Source of the DNA: Lachnospiraceae bacterium
GTDB taxonomy: Bacteria > Bacillota > Clostridia > Lachnospirales > Lachnospiraceae
NCBI GenBank assembly: GCA_017553505.1
Contig: JAFZLD010000003.1
Span: forward strand, 62,001-126,000
DNA length: 64,000 nucleotides
Direction: 5' to 3'
The translations under genes were made by a program, and so were the position numbers. Positions 1-7,947 of this stretch are shown in pieces. Every line of letters starts with the position of its first letter. Within the stretch, counting starts at the first letter, position 1. The notes below the pieces were generated by a model. That model saw only the letters and a list, made by a program, of their open reading frames with translations. It was not told the DNA's origin and did not search any database.

Positions 1-1
1 G

Positions 2-295
2 AGGAATAAGCTTGTAATCTACACGGAAAGAGGCGTATTCACGTGCTACGAATCGCTCAAGCAGGTTTATGAGCGCCTTAATCAGAATAAATTTGTATAC
101 TGTCATGAAGGTATAGTTGTTAACTTTGACAAAGTAGTTTCTCTGAGCGATGAGATTGTGCTTATAGCCGACAGTTGCGAACTTCCCATGAGTCGTAAAT
201 GCGCCAAACAGTTAGGCAAAATGTTCGATGACAGACTCCAGATGTATGCCAAAGAAAAAGGAACTACGGCTCCGAGGTATTTTGATAATTTGTAG
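2..295 (+). CDS. LytTR-type DNA-binding regulator, C-terminal part
   Basis: The reading frame is open from the left edge and stops at 293-295, so only the last 97 residues are visible. They resemble a LytTR DNA-binding domain: an opening stretch with YTERGVFTCYESL, a central segment KFVYCHEGIVVNFDKV, and the closing LPMSRKCAKQLGKMFDDRL, which matches the usual 'lpvSRry...' end of the fold. In the family this domain binds direct repeats upstream of target promoters and is usually preceded by a receiver or membrane domain, which would lie outside the window. A terminator follows directly. The partner gene is not visible. Confidence 0.7.
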   Translation, partial: RNKLVIYTERGVFTCYESLKQVYERLNQNKFVYCHEGIVVNFDKVVSLSDEIVLIADSCELPMSRKCAKQLGKMFDDRLQMYAKEKGTTAPRYFDNL

Positions 296-310
296 AGACT
301 CTATGTATAT

Positions 311-345
311 GGCCCTCGCACTGTAAAGTGCGGGGGCCTTTGTAT
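311..345 (+). terminator. Rho-independent terminator
   Basis: A 12-base-pair stem (GGCCCTCGCACT / AGTGCGGGGGCC, one G-U pair) with a GTAA loop, followed by a short T-rich run. It closes the LytTR gene. Confidence 0.75.
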
Positions 346-469
346 TAAAGCGCATGATGGATTTCATAAGGATTTCCTCAAACATGATTCATTCTTTCTC
401 AAGAATTGTATAATATGATATAGTTGTGTCCAATAAACTGCAGGTATAGTAAGAGTAGGGGGAGAAATT

Positions 470-814
470 TTGAAAAAACGAACAGTGATAATAGTTGCAG
501 TCATTTGTTTTTTGGCGGTTGTGTGTTTTTTCTTTGTGCGGAAGCCGAGATTACCTAAGGATTCGATAGAGTACACGGAAGGCAGACTGATAGATAATGA
601 ACTTTGGAACTTTACGGATGGCGAAAATGTATATGTGTTTGGCGGCGCGCGTGAAGATGAGGTTAGGGGTAAATGTCTGGGATACTTAAAGAGGAAAGAG
701 CGAATCGAGTATATTTATGCTGTAGTGGGGGAAGAAGATAAATTGATAGGAGTCAATTATTCTGCGGGCTGTTCGGAGTGGAGTTTGTACAAGAAATATG
801 AGCCTGAGGAGTAG
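470..814 (+). CDS. Small membrane-anchored protein of unknown function
   Basis: The protein has 114 residues. One N-terminal hydrophobic helix at about residues 4-23 follows two lysines and an arginine, so it is either a signal anchor or an uncleaved signal peptide. The remaining 90 residues are polar, with several aromatic residues and two cysteines (near residues 68 and 99). The start is a TTG preceded by AGGGGGA at good spacing, and no better in-frame ATG exists. I do not recognise the family. It is a single-gene unit flanked by hairpins on both sides. Confidence 0.55.
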   Translation: MKKRTVIIVAVICFLAVVCFFFVRKPRLPKDSIEYTEGRLIDNELWNFTDGENVYVFGGAREDEVRGKCLGYLKRKERIEYIYAVVGEEDKLIGVNYSAGCSEWSLYKKYEPEE

Positions 815-834
815 TATAGAGGTATTGATGAATA

Positions 835-868
835 AAAGGGACTGAGCGCAAATGCGCCGGTCCCTTTG
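835..868 (+). terminator. Terminator between converging genes
   Basis: Stem AGGGAC...GTCCCT with an inner GCGC/GCGC pair around AAAT, followed by TTTG. It sits between the small membrane protein gene and leftward-reading rsmJ; the minus strand is followed by a shorter T run. Confidence 0.6.
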
Positions 869-871
869 TGA

Positions 872-1528
872 TTACGGAGTTATTATGTCGTATCTTATGG
901 AGTTGCCGCTTATTGTGTAAGATGGCTTCTTGTTGCCCAGAACAGGCGCCTTGGCAGGGCGCTTGATTACTATCTTAGTGGGTCGAGCCTCGAGGGCGGC
1001 TTGAAGCAAAGATTCCTCGTCATCGCAGGGGCGCTCGAGAAGCTGAAGGATTTGGAACTTCTTCTTGATGAGGCCGGATTTCTGACGGGTGGGGAACATG
1101 GGGTCTAGGTAGACTACGTCGGGGCGAACGGGGAGAGCCCGGAGGCCGGCGACGCTGTCGCCGGGGGTGAAGTGCAGGCGCGAGGCTACGGGCGCGAGGG
1201 CGGGGTCCGCCAGAGCGCGCGTCAGAGCGTCCTGCAGGAGGGCGGCGATGGTCTCGTTACGCTCGAAGAGGTATACCTCGAAGCCTGCGGCCGCAAGCAG
1301 GAACGAGTCCTCGCCGAGACCCGCGGTGGCATCCACCGCGACGGGGGCGGAGCCGTTTACGGGCGACTTCGTCTTGGCCGCGCGTACGAGCATTTCGCCG
1401 TTCAAATTATTAGGCTTAAGCCTGTCCTTCATAGCGGCGAAATCTCCCCGTAGCGACAGGTCGCCCGCCACCAGCGTAAGCCCTTCCGGTGTATCTATTA
1501 ATTTAGGCATTATCTTTTCGGATTCCAT
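872..1528 (-). CDS. rsmJ: 16S rRNA (guanine-1516-N2) methyltransferase-like protein, RsmJ family
   Basis: A class I SAM-dependent methyltransferase of 218 residues. It matches the RsmJ/YhiQ family, which methylates G1516 of 16S rRNA in the cytoplasm. Visible signatures are GDLSLRGDF near the N-terminus, the SAM-binding loop VDATAGLGEDSFLLA, the acidic strand end VYLFERNE, and the catalytic YLDPMFP motif of N2-guanine methylases. The frame continues upstream to a TTG at 1570. I chose the ATG at 1528 because GAGGA lies just before it and the family starts close to this point. The central part is very GC-rich compared with neighbours, which produces long antisense frames. Confidence 0.85.
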   Translation of the reverse strand: MESEKIMPKLIDTPEGLTLVAGDLSLRGDFAAMKDRLKPNNLNGEMLVRAAKTKSPVNGSAPVAVDATAGLGEDSFLLAAAGFEVYLFERNETIAALLQDALTRALADPALAPVASRLHFTPGDSVAGLRALPVRPDVVYLDPMFPTRQKSGLIKKKFQILQLLERPCDDEESLLQAALEARPTKIVIKRPAKAPVLGNKKPSYTISGNSIRYDIITP

Positions 1529-1698
1529 GGTTTCCTCGTGCTTTCTTTGGTCAAAATGATTATACAGCAATTCGTTAAACAGAAAAAGTGTTACGTAATT
1601 GTTAGCATTGTGGAACTCTATTCAAAAGTATTGTAATCTTATGGTGGAGAAAGAGGATGATACTTGGAAGCATATGGGGATAATCGGGGGGAGATACA

Positions 1699-2361
1699 AT
1701 GAACGACAGGGAACCGAGATTAAAGACCAAGCGTCTTTACATTCAGCCCATGAGCACCGAGGAGATTAGCGCCTACAAAGCATCCGCAGACAATGAATGG
1801 TTGCGCGACCGAATCTCGGAGAGAGAGAAGAGTTGCGCCGACGATCAGAGTCAGCGCATTTGGTACGCTCCTTGGAAGGTGTGCTTGCGCGACGGCGACG
1901 ATTTTATCGGAGTAATCGCCTTTAACGGTCCGCAGGAAGACAACACTCTTGAAGTGCTGTTCGACACATTTGAAGCTTATCAAGGACACGGATACACATC
2001 TGAGGCTCTGCGAAGGGCTGTAAGATGGGCATTCAATTGTCCCGAAGTATTTTTTGTGGAAGCATCGGCAACCGACCACTGCCATGCGGCCAAGAAAGTT
2101 TTGGAGAAACTTGAATTCAAGCCGGACGGCGTCTCAGCCGAAGGCATGAGATATGTTAAATCTAAATCCGAACCCTGGGTGGCGGTTTATATGTGTTTTG
2201 GTATGGCTATCGGCTGCGCCATTGGCGGAGCATACGGGAACACAGGGGTCGGACTGAGCCTCGGCATCTGCGCGGGAATGGCTGTGGGGACGGCCATTGA
2301 TACGCACATGAAGAAAAGCAGAGCCAGACAAAGAGAGGCTCGAAAAGAAGTGGAGATTTGA
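1699..2361 (+). CDS. GNAT acetyltransferase with C-terminal glycine-zipper segment
   Basis: Residues 1-155 are a GNAT-type N-acetyltransferase of the RimJ/RimL kind: RLKTKRLYIQPMS opening, the LEVLFDTFEAYQGHGYTSEAL acetyl-CoA loop (Q-x-x-G-x-G/A variant), and a helix then EKLEFKPDG. The substrate is unknown. Unusually, residues 165-205 add a hydrophobic stretch rich in regularly spaced glycines (MAIGCAIGGAYG...GICAGMAVGTA), followed by a basic tail. Such glycine-zipper segments pack as membrane helices. The protein may therefore be membrane-tethered or a fusion of two functions. A strong terminator follows. Confidence 0.75.
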   Translation: MNDREPRLKTKRLYIQPMSTEEISAYKASADNEWLRDRISEREKSCADDQSQRIWYAPWKVCLRDGDDFIGVIAFNGPQEDNTLEVLFDTFEAYQGHGYTSEALRRAVRWAFNCPEVFFVEASATDHCHAAKKVLEKLEFKPDGVSAEGMRYVKSKSEPWVAVYMCFGMAIGCAIGGAYGNTGVGLSLGICAGMAVGTAIDTHMKKSRARQREARKEVEI

Positions 2362-2368
2362 ATAGATG

Positions 2369-2408
2369 GACCGTTACGTAACCGAAAGGCGTAACGGTCC
2401 GATTTTTT
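2369..2408 (+). terminator. Rho-independent terminator
   Basis: Eleven-base-pair stem GGACCGTTACG / CGTAACGGTCC, then GATTTTTT. It ends the acetyltransferase gene. Confidence 0.85.
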
Positions 2409-2485
2409 GTCGGGGCTTTCAAAAGAAACAAAAATAAGGTACAATTTCTTCGTGATTATTATTGGGATAGTTACGGAGGTTACAA

Positions 2486-2746
2486 ATGGAAAAGGCCAAA
2501 AAACAGATTAAAACACTTTTTATCGTACGCATCTGCCTCTGGGTGATTGCGGCCGTATCCACCGGCATTTGGATATGGTATTCGATTAAACTTCACAACG
2601 ACGGAATATTCGATCCTTACGAGTACGCTACCTTGTTAAGACCCGTATTCTATACTTGTCTTATAATTGCAATCGCAGCAATCTGCATAAGCTTCCTGCT
2701 TCGTAAGGTTACGGTAGAGATAAAGAGACAGAACGATATCAGATAA
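2486..2746 (+). CDS. Small two-helix membrane protein
   Basis: The protein has 86 residues and two predicted membrane helices (about 10-31 and 52-73) separated by a short polar loop, with lysine/arginine-rich ends that suggest both termini are cytoplasmic. A CGGAGG ribosome site precedes the ATG. It ends 14 bases before corA and is probably co-transcribed with it. I do not recognise the family, and an accessory role for CorA is only a guess from position. Confidence 0.6.
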   Translation: MEKAKKQIKTLFIVRICLWVIAAVSTGIWIWYSIKLHNDGIFDPYEYATLLRPVFYTCLIIAIAAICISFLLRKVTVEIKRQNDIR

Positions 2747-2760
2747 GGGGATAGTACAAA

Positions 2761-3681
2761 ATGTCCTATTACTTAATTAAAGATTTTTTACAGGATTCAG
2801 CCGTCGAGGAGTGCGCCAAGCGCGAATTTCCCTACGTTGCGGTAGTAACGGCCGAGGAATTTGATAAGAACTACAGCTTCTTTGATATGGGTATCGATAT
2901 GGAAGTTGAGTACGAGCATCCGGGCCTTACCAAGGCTGTAGTGAACTACGACTCACTTACAGGATGCTTCTCAATACCCGACAGAAAAGACCTTTTCGGA
3001 GAGCACCACAAGTTTTCTTTTGCCCTCGATGAGAAGGGTATAGCCTTCATCAATGACGACGGCACCGCGCAGGCGATTATAGATAAGGTCAAGGCCACAA
3101 GAAAGTGGCGCGACCCCTCACTTGAACGCTTCATATACGACTTTCTCGAGCGAATAGTCGAGAACGACTTAAAGTTCTTCGAATGCATGGACAAGCAGCT
3201 CGATGAAATGGAGGACGGCATCCTCAAGGGCGAGATTGACGACGTTATGGAGCCGCTTCTTGATTTCAGAGGACAGGTGCTTGAGATGCATACCCACTAC
3301 GAGCAGCTTATGGACCTGATTCAGGAATTCTTGGAAAACGAAAACGGATTCTTCCACCAGAAGAACCTTCGTTTCTTTGACATGTTCCTAAACAGAATCA
3401 ACCGACTCAACGACCTTGCCACATCCATGCGCGAGCGTGTAATGCAGGTGCGCGACCTTTACCATACACAGCTCGAAGTTCGTCAGAACAAGATATCCAC
3501 AGTTCTTACCATCGTGGCAACAATTTTCATGCCCCTTACCCTCATCGTAGGCTGGTACGGCATGAACTTTAAGTACATGCCCGAGCTTGAGTGCCCCTGG
3601 GCCTATCCGACGGTAATAGGTATCAGCGTGCTTATAGTAATCATAAGCATTACTTTCTTTAAAAAGAAAAAGTGGCTATAA
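2761..3681 (+). CDS. corA: CorA-family magnesium/divalent cation channel
   Basis: A 306-residue membrane protein of the CorA (MIT) family, which forms pentameric channels for Mg2+ (some members Co2+ or Zn2+). The diagnostic YGMNF motif closes the first of two C-terminal membrane helices (about 250-272 and 280-300), and the protein ends in a lysine cluster (KKKKWL). The N-terminal 240 residues form the acidic cytoplasmic funnel with long helices, including many Glu/Asp that sense Mg2+ in the family. It follows a small membrane protein gene with 14 bases between them and is closed by a shared terminator. Confidence 0.9.
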   Translation: MSYYLIKDFLQDSAVEECAKREFPYVAVVTAEEFDKNYSFFDMGIDMEVEYEHPGLTKAVVNYDSLTGCFSIPDRKDLFGEHHKFSFALDEKGIAFINDDGTAQAIIDKVKATRKWRDPSLERFIYDFLERIVENDLKFFECMDKQLDEMEDGILKGEIDDVMEPLLDFRGQVLEMHTHYEQLMDLIQEFLENENGFFHQKNLRFFDMFLNRINRLNDLATSMRERVMQVRDLYHTQLEVRQNKISTVLTIVATIFMPLTLIVGWYGMNFKYMPELECPWAYPTVIGISVLIVIISITFFKKKKWL

Positions 3682-3701
3682 GAATTCAGAACATAAAAAA
3701 G

Positions 3702-3740
3702 CCCGGTACACTTCACACGAGAGTGCACCGGTTTTTTTAT
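3702..3740. terminator. Shared terminator between convergent genes
   Basis: Stem CCGGT(A)CACTT / GAGTGCACCGG flanked by AAAAAA on the left and TTTTTTT on the right, so it can work in both directions for corA and the leftward gene after it. Confidence 0.8.
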
Positions 3741-4219
3741 GCTTCTTTTTCTTTCCTGATAAAGAACCAAAGCGGCATGATAAGCAGTATCAGCAACACT
3801 ACGATAATGCTTCTTCCCACCCACTTGTAAGGTCCGCCGTAATAGCCCCAAGGGAGGCGAAGATAGGTAATCAGGAAGAACAATATAAACTGGATAAAGT
3901 GGTTGATAAGCGACAGCAAGATACCGCCGACAATCCAGCCTGCGGGCTGACCTTTGAAACGCTTCCAGTCTTCGCTTAACCAAAGCTTCCATACGAGGAA
4001 GTAGCCCACAAGAATGATTACCCAACCGACGATGTAAAGCGGAATGTTAAGGTAATAAACCTTATTGCCCAAAAGCGAGGCCATAACATCCGGCTCCGGA
4101 TCCTTCGGGAAGGATAACTGAATCAAAAATCCGAGCAACACTACCGCATCTGCGATGAGCCAGTGAAGCATCAGAAAAAGAAAGTTTTTAAAATTCGAAC
4201 GAGTCTTCATAACCATCAT
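3737..4219 (-). CDS. Four-helix membrane protein of unknown function
   Basis: About 160 residues with four hydrophobic segments (roughly 12-33, 57-77, 92-118 and 130-152) and a basic C-terminus. No catalytic motif is recognisable. Three possible starts lie close together (ATG codons at 4219, 4216 and 4210) and none has a convincing ribosome site, so the exact start is uncertain. It converges on corA and shares its terminator. Confidence 0.6.
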   Translation of the reverse strand: MMVMKTRSNFKNFLFLMLHWLIADAVVLLGFLIQLSFPKDPEPDVMASLLGNKVYYLNIPLYIVGWVIILVGYFLVWKLWLSEDWKRFKGQPAGWIVGGILLSLINHFIQFILFFLITYLRLPWGYYGGPYKWVGRSIIVVLLILLIMPLWFFIRKEKEA

Positions 4220-4387
4220 TCATCAGCCGACTTGGATTGCTCAGGGTAAGGAGCATCGGCCGAAGCCCAATATAATCTTGGTACAAGGGTTATTTTACAG
4301 CAATTACTCCAAGGATTCAATGAATTCTCGCATTGCTTTCCGGCGCTTTTTTGACTCTTACATCAGGGAAATCCGCTTTTGAGCATA

Positions 4388-4420
4388 AAAAGGGCAGGGC
4401 AGATAGACAAAACCTGCCCC
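4388..4420 (-). terminator. Terminator of the GntR/ABC operon
   Basis: Read on the minus strand, stem GGGCAGG / CCTGCCC is followed by CTTTTTA. It lies just beyond the stop of the permease gene. Confidence 0.7.
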
Positions 4421-4442
4421 GCCTGTTTAAGTGTTGTATGAG

Positions 4443-5246
4443 TTACTCGATGTTGAGCTTATATTTAAGCACAAGGCGTGTGGCTACGTACTCGATAGCG
4501 TATATTACCACGTAGTAGATAATCGTAGTAAGAAGGACTGAGGAGAGCGTCTCTGCCAAAATGTCCATATCGTAAATGCCGATAAGCGAATTTTTGAAAC
4601 CGATACTCGCAAAGATGGAGCTGATGGTTCTTGAAAGAATAAGGTGACCGATAAAAGCAAGGAACGCACCTAAAATTCTGTGATTGGGCAAAAGCTGACC
4701 GAGGGTAATGCAGAAGAAAATAACTATCTGCGAACCGAAGAGTGCCACAAAAACGGTAAGGATAATAATCAATACACCATTCTTGGCGAGCATATATGTG
4801 CGGATTAACTCCCAGCCATCGCTGATAAACTTAAGTACATCGGGTAAAGCAATGTTGCCTACGAATAAAGGTAAGAAGGAGACAACAAATGCAAGAGCCG
4901 ACAAAATTATTACAGCGGCACCGGCCAAAAGCTTGCTGATAAGGTGCATGTCATGTGTAACAGGGAGAGTAAGATAGAAATATCCTCTGTCTGACATGAG
5001 TGACTTGTGGTAATTAAGCGCAATCATAATATATACTGCGAATCCGCATCCCAAAAGGGAAATAACATATACAAAAGCAATTACGAAGACCAGAATAGAA
5101 GCAATGATATTACTGCCTGCGCCGTCGAAGCTAAAGATTTCGACGCATATTCTCAAAGCAATCGATGAACCGATAAGCACTGCAAAGAGCGGTAAAACAA
5201 AGCGGCACAATGCCTTTAAGTCGTATTTAATCAATTTACCTAACAT
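4443..5246 (-). CDS. ABC-2 type permease subunit
   Basis: A 267-residue polytopic protein with about six membrane helices and the layout of ABC-2 permeases found with YtrA-like regulators (opening LIKYDLKALCRFVLPLFAVL). It overlaps the upstream ATPase gene by seven bases, which implies translational coupling and one complex. The substrate cannot be read from sequence. In this class the operon usually answers cell-envelope stress or antimicrobial peptides. It is the last gene of a three-gene leftward operon. Confidence 0.8.
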   Translation of the reverse strand: MLGKLIKYDLKALCRFVLPLFAVLIGSSIALRICVEIFSFDGAGSNIIASILVFVIAFVYVISLLGCGFAVYIMIALNYHKSLMSDRGYFYLTLPVTHDMHLISKLLAGAAVIILSALAFVVSFLPLFVGNIALPDVLKFISDGWELIRTYMLAKNGVLIIILTVFVALFGSQIVIFFCITLGQLLPNHRILGAFLAFIGHLILSRTISSIFASIGFKNSLIGIYDMDILAETLSSVLLTTIIYYVVIYAIEYVATRLVLKYKLNIE

Positions 5247-5938
5247 GCGAATACCTCCCTGAACAAAGCATCAACGGATTTGCCGCGCTTTTCTCTGATG
5301 TTGTCTACGGTGTCATTAAGTACGAGGGTGCCTTCTTTGAGGAAGAGGGCTCTGTCGAGGGTGCTCTCAACATCCTGAATAAGGTGGGTTGAAATAAGCA
5401 CTGCGGCTTCCTCGTTGTAATTCTGTAAGATGGTTCTTAAGATGTAATCTCTTGCTGCGGGATCGACGCCGCCGATGGGCTCATCTAAGCAGTAAAGTTC
5501 GGCTTCACGAGCCATGGCAAGAATTAACTGAACCTTTTCTCTGTTACCCTTTGAAAGAGTCTTGTAAGTCTTCTTCTCATCAAGGTGAAGATCTGCAAGC
5601 ATGTTTCTTGCTTTCTCCCTGTTAAAGTCTGTGAAGAAATCACAGTACATCTTAACAAGGTCATCGATTCTCATCCAGTCGGGAAGAGCACATCTCTCGG
5701 GAAGGTACGAAGTAATTCTCTTACTGTTAACTCCGGGCTTCTCACCGTTAATCAAAATAATGCCCGATGTGGGGGTAAGTAATCCGTTAATCATTTTAAT
5801 GAAAGTGGTCTTGCCGCTTCCGTTGGGGCCAAGTAAGCCGATTATCTGACCTTTTTCAAGTGTAAGGTCTAAGTGGTCTACCGCGGTGTCTGCGCCGTAA
5901 CGCTTGGTCAATTCGCGGGCTTCAACAATTATACTCAT
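5240..5938 (-). CDS. ABC transporter ATP-binding protein
   Basis: A 232-residue cytoplasmic ATPase. It shows Walker A GPNGSGKTT, a Q-loop region, a degenerate signature LSKGNREKVQL (LSxG followed by charged residues, as in ABC-2 exporters), Walker B LYCLDEPIGGVD and the switch histidine in STHL. It overlaps the regulator gene by four bases (ATGA) and the permease gene by seven. A ribosome site AAAGGAGG lies inside the end of the regulator gene. It powers the permease encoded next to it. Confidence 0.92.
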   Translation of the reverse strand: MSIIVEARELTKRYGADTAVDHLDLTLEKGQIIGLLGPNGSGKTTFIKMINGLLTPTSGIILINGEKPGVNSKRITSYLPERCALPDWMRIDDLVKMYCDFFTDFNREKARNMLADLHLDEKKTYKTLSKGNREKVQLILAMAREAELYCLDEPIGGVDPAARDYILRTILQNYNEEAAVLISTHLIQDVESTLDRALFLKEGTLVLNDTVDNIREKRGKSVDALFREVFAC

Positions 5939-6297
5939 AATTCCTCCTTTACTTTCGAAAGAAAATCTGCCGCTTCATTGCGGTTATAGCCTAAACTTGC
6001 CATCTTCTTTAAATAATTGTCCGCATGTTCTTTGGCCAGATCTTCACGTAATTTATAAATCATCTGACTGTCTTCGGTAATGAAGCGCCCCGCAGTCCTC
6101 TGTGCACACACGATTCCGCTTCGCTCAAGTTCCGCAAAAGCACGCTGCACGGTATTAGGGTTAACTCCTGCCTCGGTAGCTATATCTCTTACCGAAGGAA
6201 ACTTATCGCCGGGCCTGTAAGTACCGTTGGCAATTCGTAAGCACATCTGCTCGGTTAGCTGTAAGTAGATGGGCTTGTCTTCTGTAAAGTCCCACAT
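5935..6297 (-). CDS. GntR-family (YtrA subfamily) transcriptional regulator
   Basis: The protein has 120 residues: an N-terminal winged helix-turn-helix (YLQLTEQMCLRIANGTYRPGDKFPSVRDIATEAGVNPNTVQRAFAELERSGIV pattern, residues about 11-70) and a short helical tail instead of a ligand-binding domain. This is the YtrA type, which normally represses its own operon with the ABC genes behind it. A near-perfect inverted repeat lies 34 bases upstream of its start and is the likely operator. Ribosome site AGGAG is well placed. Confidence 0.9.
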   Translation of the reverse strand: MWDFTEDKPIYLQLTEQMCLRIANGTYRPGDKFPSVRDIATEAGVNPNTVQRAFAELERSGIVCAQRTAGRFITEDSQMIYKLREDLAKEHADNYLKKMASLGYNRNEAADFLSKVKEEL

Positions 6298-6330
6298 AAG
6301 AAACTCTCCTTTCTTTGAAACTGTGTTACT

Positions 6331-6364
6331 GTATTACTGTGTTAATCACTTAATACAGTAATAC
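6331..6364. promoter_or_regulatory. Probable operator of the GntR regulator
   Basis: Inverted repeat with 15-base arms, GTATTACTGTGTTAA and TTAATACAGTAATAC, separated by TCAC and differing at one position. It lies upstream of the GntR gene on the side of the divergent RiPP cluster. The regulator's binding here is inferred from its position and from the habit of YtrA-type proteins. Confidence 0.7.
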
Positions 6365-6447
6365 ACCATTACAAAAGAAATGTCAACGTGTTTTTGAAAT
6401 ATTTTTAATTGCAGTGAAAGAAAGGCATAATAATTCGCAATAAGGAA

Positions 6448-6476
6448 TTGACATATATATCTATGCAATATATACT
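6448..6476 (+). promoter_or_regulatory. Consensus sigma-A promoter of the RiPP cluster
   Basis: TTGACA at 6448-6453 and TATACT at 6471-6476 with a 17-base spacer. Transcription should begin near 6483, leaving a leader of about 170 bases before the first maturase. I found no supported reading frame in the leader; it contains two copies of a short CAAGCAAT repeat (near 6520 and 6540). Confidence 0.75.
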
Positions 6477-6655
6477 AGTGTCTAACATGAGTTGATGTGT
6501 TGCATAAGTACGAAATACAAGCAATCTGGGGTGACTTGCAAGCAATGATGACATATGTATAAATAGTAATAGAGACTATACGGCGCAAATGCACACAATA
6601 ATCACATGTAGTAGATACAACATATTGCGAATGAGGATTGTACGAAGGGGTTTAT

Positions 6656-7942
6656 ATGGGTAAAGATACTTTGTGTTTCTCAAAGACTGCGAAATTCCTG
6701 TTTGATGAAGGGCAGGTAGTGGCTGTAAACCGATTTAGTGGTAAGTGGATGAGATTTTCAAGGGAATGCTATGAATATTTGCTGAAGGGCATTGACGCAG
6801 GACTTTCTGCTGATGGATTTTTGGAGTGCTTTATGGATGAGAATGACAAAGCATATATCCAAAAACTTATTGACGGATTACAAAGAATTGGCGTCGTGAC
6901 AGACGTAGCTCAAAGAGAGAGGGAAGAAGAACCATATCTGGAAAGTGTTCAGTTTTCTTTGACGAACAGGTGTAATTTACAGTGTAAGCACTGTATTGCA
7001 AGTGCTACGGGAATGGCCGGTGAAGACCCTTTGAGTACAGACGACATAAAGACTATTATCGATAAACTTGTGTCTTGCCGCGTGAAGACTATTATTTTGT
7101 CGGGTGGAGAGCCCTTGGCAAGAAAAGATTTTTTGGAAATACTTCGTTATATAAAAAAGGCAGACAAAAAAATTGAGATTTCACTTATGACGAATGCCTT
7201 GCTGATTACAGAGAGCAACGTCAGGGAGATTGTTGATTGTGTAGAGGATGTTGATATCAGCCTTGATGGTTACGATGAAGAAACCTGTAGCAGAATCAGA
7301 GGCAAAAATGTATACGGGCGTGTGCTGAAAAGTATCGAATTACTTCAAAAGAACGGGATGAGTAAGATTGCCCTTTCGATGGTTTCTCTCGGAAATGATG
7401 TGGAAAGCGACCGAAAGTTTAACGAGCTATGTAAGAGATTAAATGTCACTCCGATGATAAGAAGGCTTTCTTACATGGGAAGAGCCAAAGAAAATGAAGA
7501 ATACTTGCGAAGCTTGGAAAAGAATACTCAATTAACGGAGATGGCAGAGATTCCCGCCGAGAAGGCAAGGAGTGCTACCAAAGCATGCTCATGCAAAGCC
7601 GGAATTCGAGTAATAAATATAGATGAATGCGGAGACATATATCCGTGCAATACCTTTACTGCATGTATGAAGAAAATTGGTAACGTTATTGAAATAGATT
7701 CTTTGTATGACTTTTTGAAAGGGCGCATGAATTCGACTGATGATAACGAAATGTCGTTTTTCAAATTCAATCCGTACTACGAAGAAATCTGTAAGGAGTG
7801 CAATCTTCGATATTTTTGCTGGACGTGTCCATATGCAACAATGGATTACTTGAATGAAAACGCCGATTATTCCCGTTATTGTGAGGGAATGAAGGCTTTC
7901 CTGACTCCCATTATCTGGGGAGAGAAGTATGAACGGGTGTAA
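6656..7942 (+). CDS. Radical SAM/SPASM peptide maturase with N-terminal RRE-like domain
   Basis: A 428-residue enzyme. Residues 1-85 look like a PqqD-type winged-helix precursor-recognition element. Residues about 98-300 are a radical SAM barrel with the 4Fe-4S motif C106-x3-C110-x2-C113 and GGEP. The C-terminal third is a cysteine-rich SPASM region (ACSCKAG, GDIYPC, CKEC, CWTC). Such enzymes install thioether or carbon-carbon crosslinks in precursor peptides. The frame extends to a TTG at 6638, but the ATG at 6656 follows GAAGGGG and is preferred. It is first in an eight-gene operon, and the precursor gene lies two genes downstream. The reaction type cannot be decided from sequence. Confidence 0.88.
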   Translation: MGKDTLCFSKTAKFLFDEGQVVAVNRFSGKWMRFSRECYEYLLKGIDAGLSADGFLECFMDENDKAYIQKLIDGLQRIGVVTDVAQREREEEPYLESVQFSLTNRCNLQCKHCIASATGMAGEDPLSTDDIKTIIDKLVSCRVKTIILSGGEPLARKDFLEILRYIKKADKKIEISLMTNALLITESNVREIVDCVEDVDISLDGYDEETCSRIRGKNVYGRVLKSIELLQKNGMSKIALSMVSLGNDVESDRKFNELCKRLNVTPMIRRLSYMGRAKENEEYLRSLEKNTQLTEMAEIPAEKARSATKACSCKAGIRVINIDECGDIYPCNTFTACMKKIGNVIEIDSLYDFLKGRMNSTDDNEMSFFKFNPYYEEICKECNLRYFCWTCPYATMDYLNENADYSRYCEGMKAFLTPIIWGEKYERV

Positions 7943-7947
7943 GTGGT

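Noticed and set aside
1167-1559. Long plus-strand frame antisense to rsmJ
   Set aside because: It arises from the GC-rich rsmJ coding strand, has no ribosome site and an arginine/serine-rich, low-complexity product.
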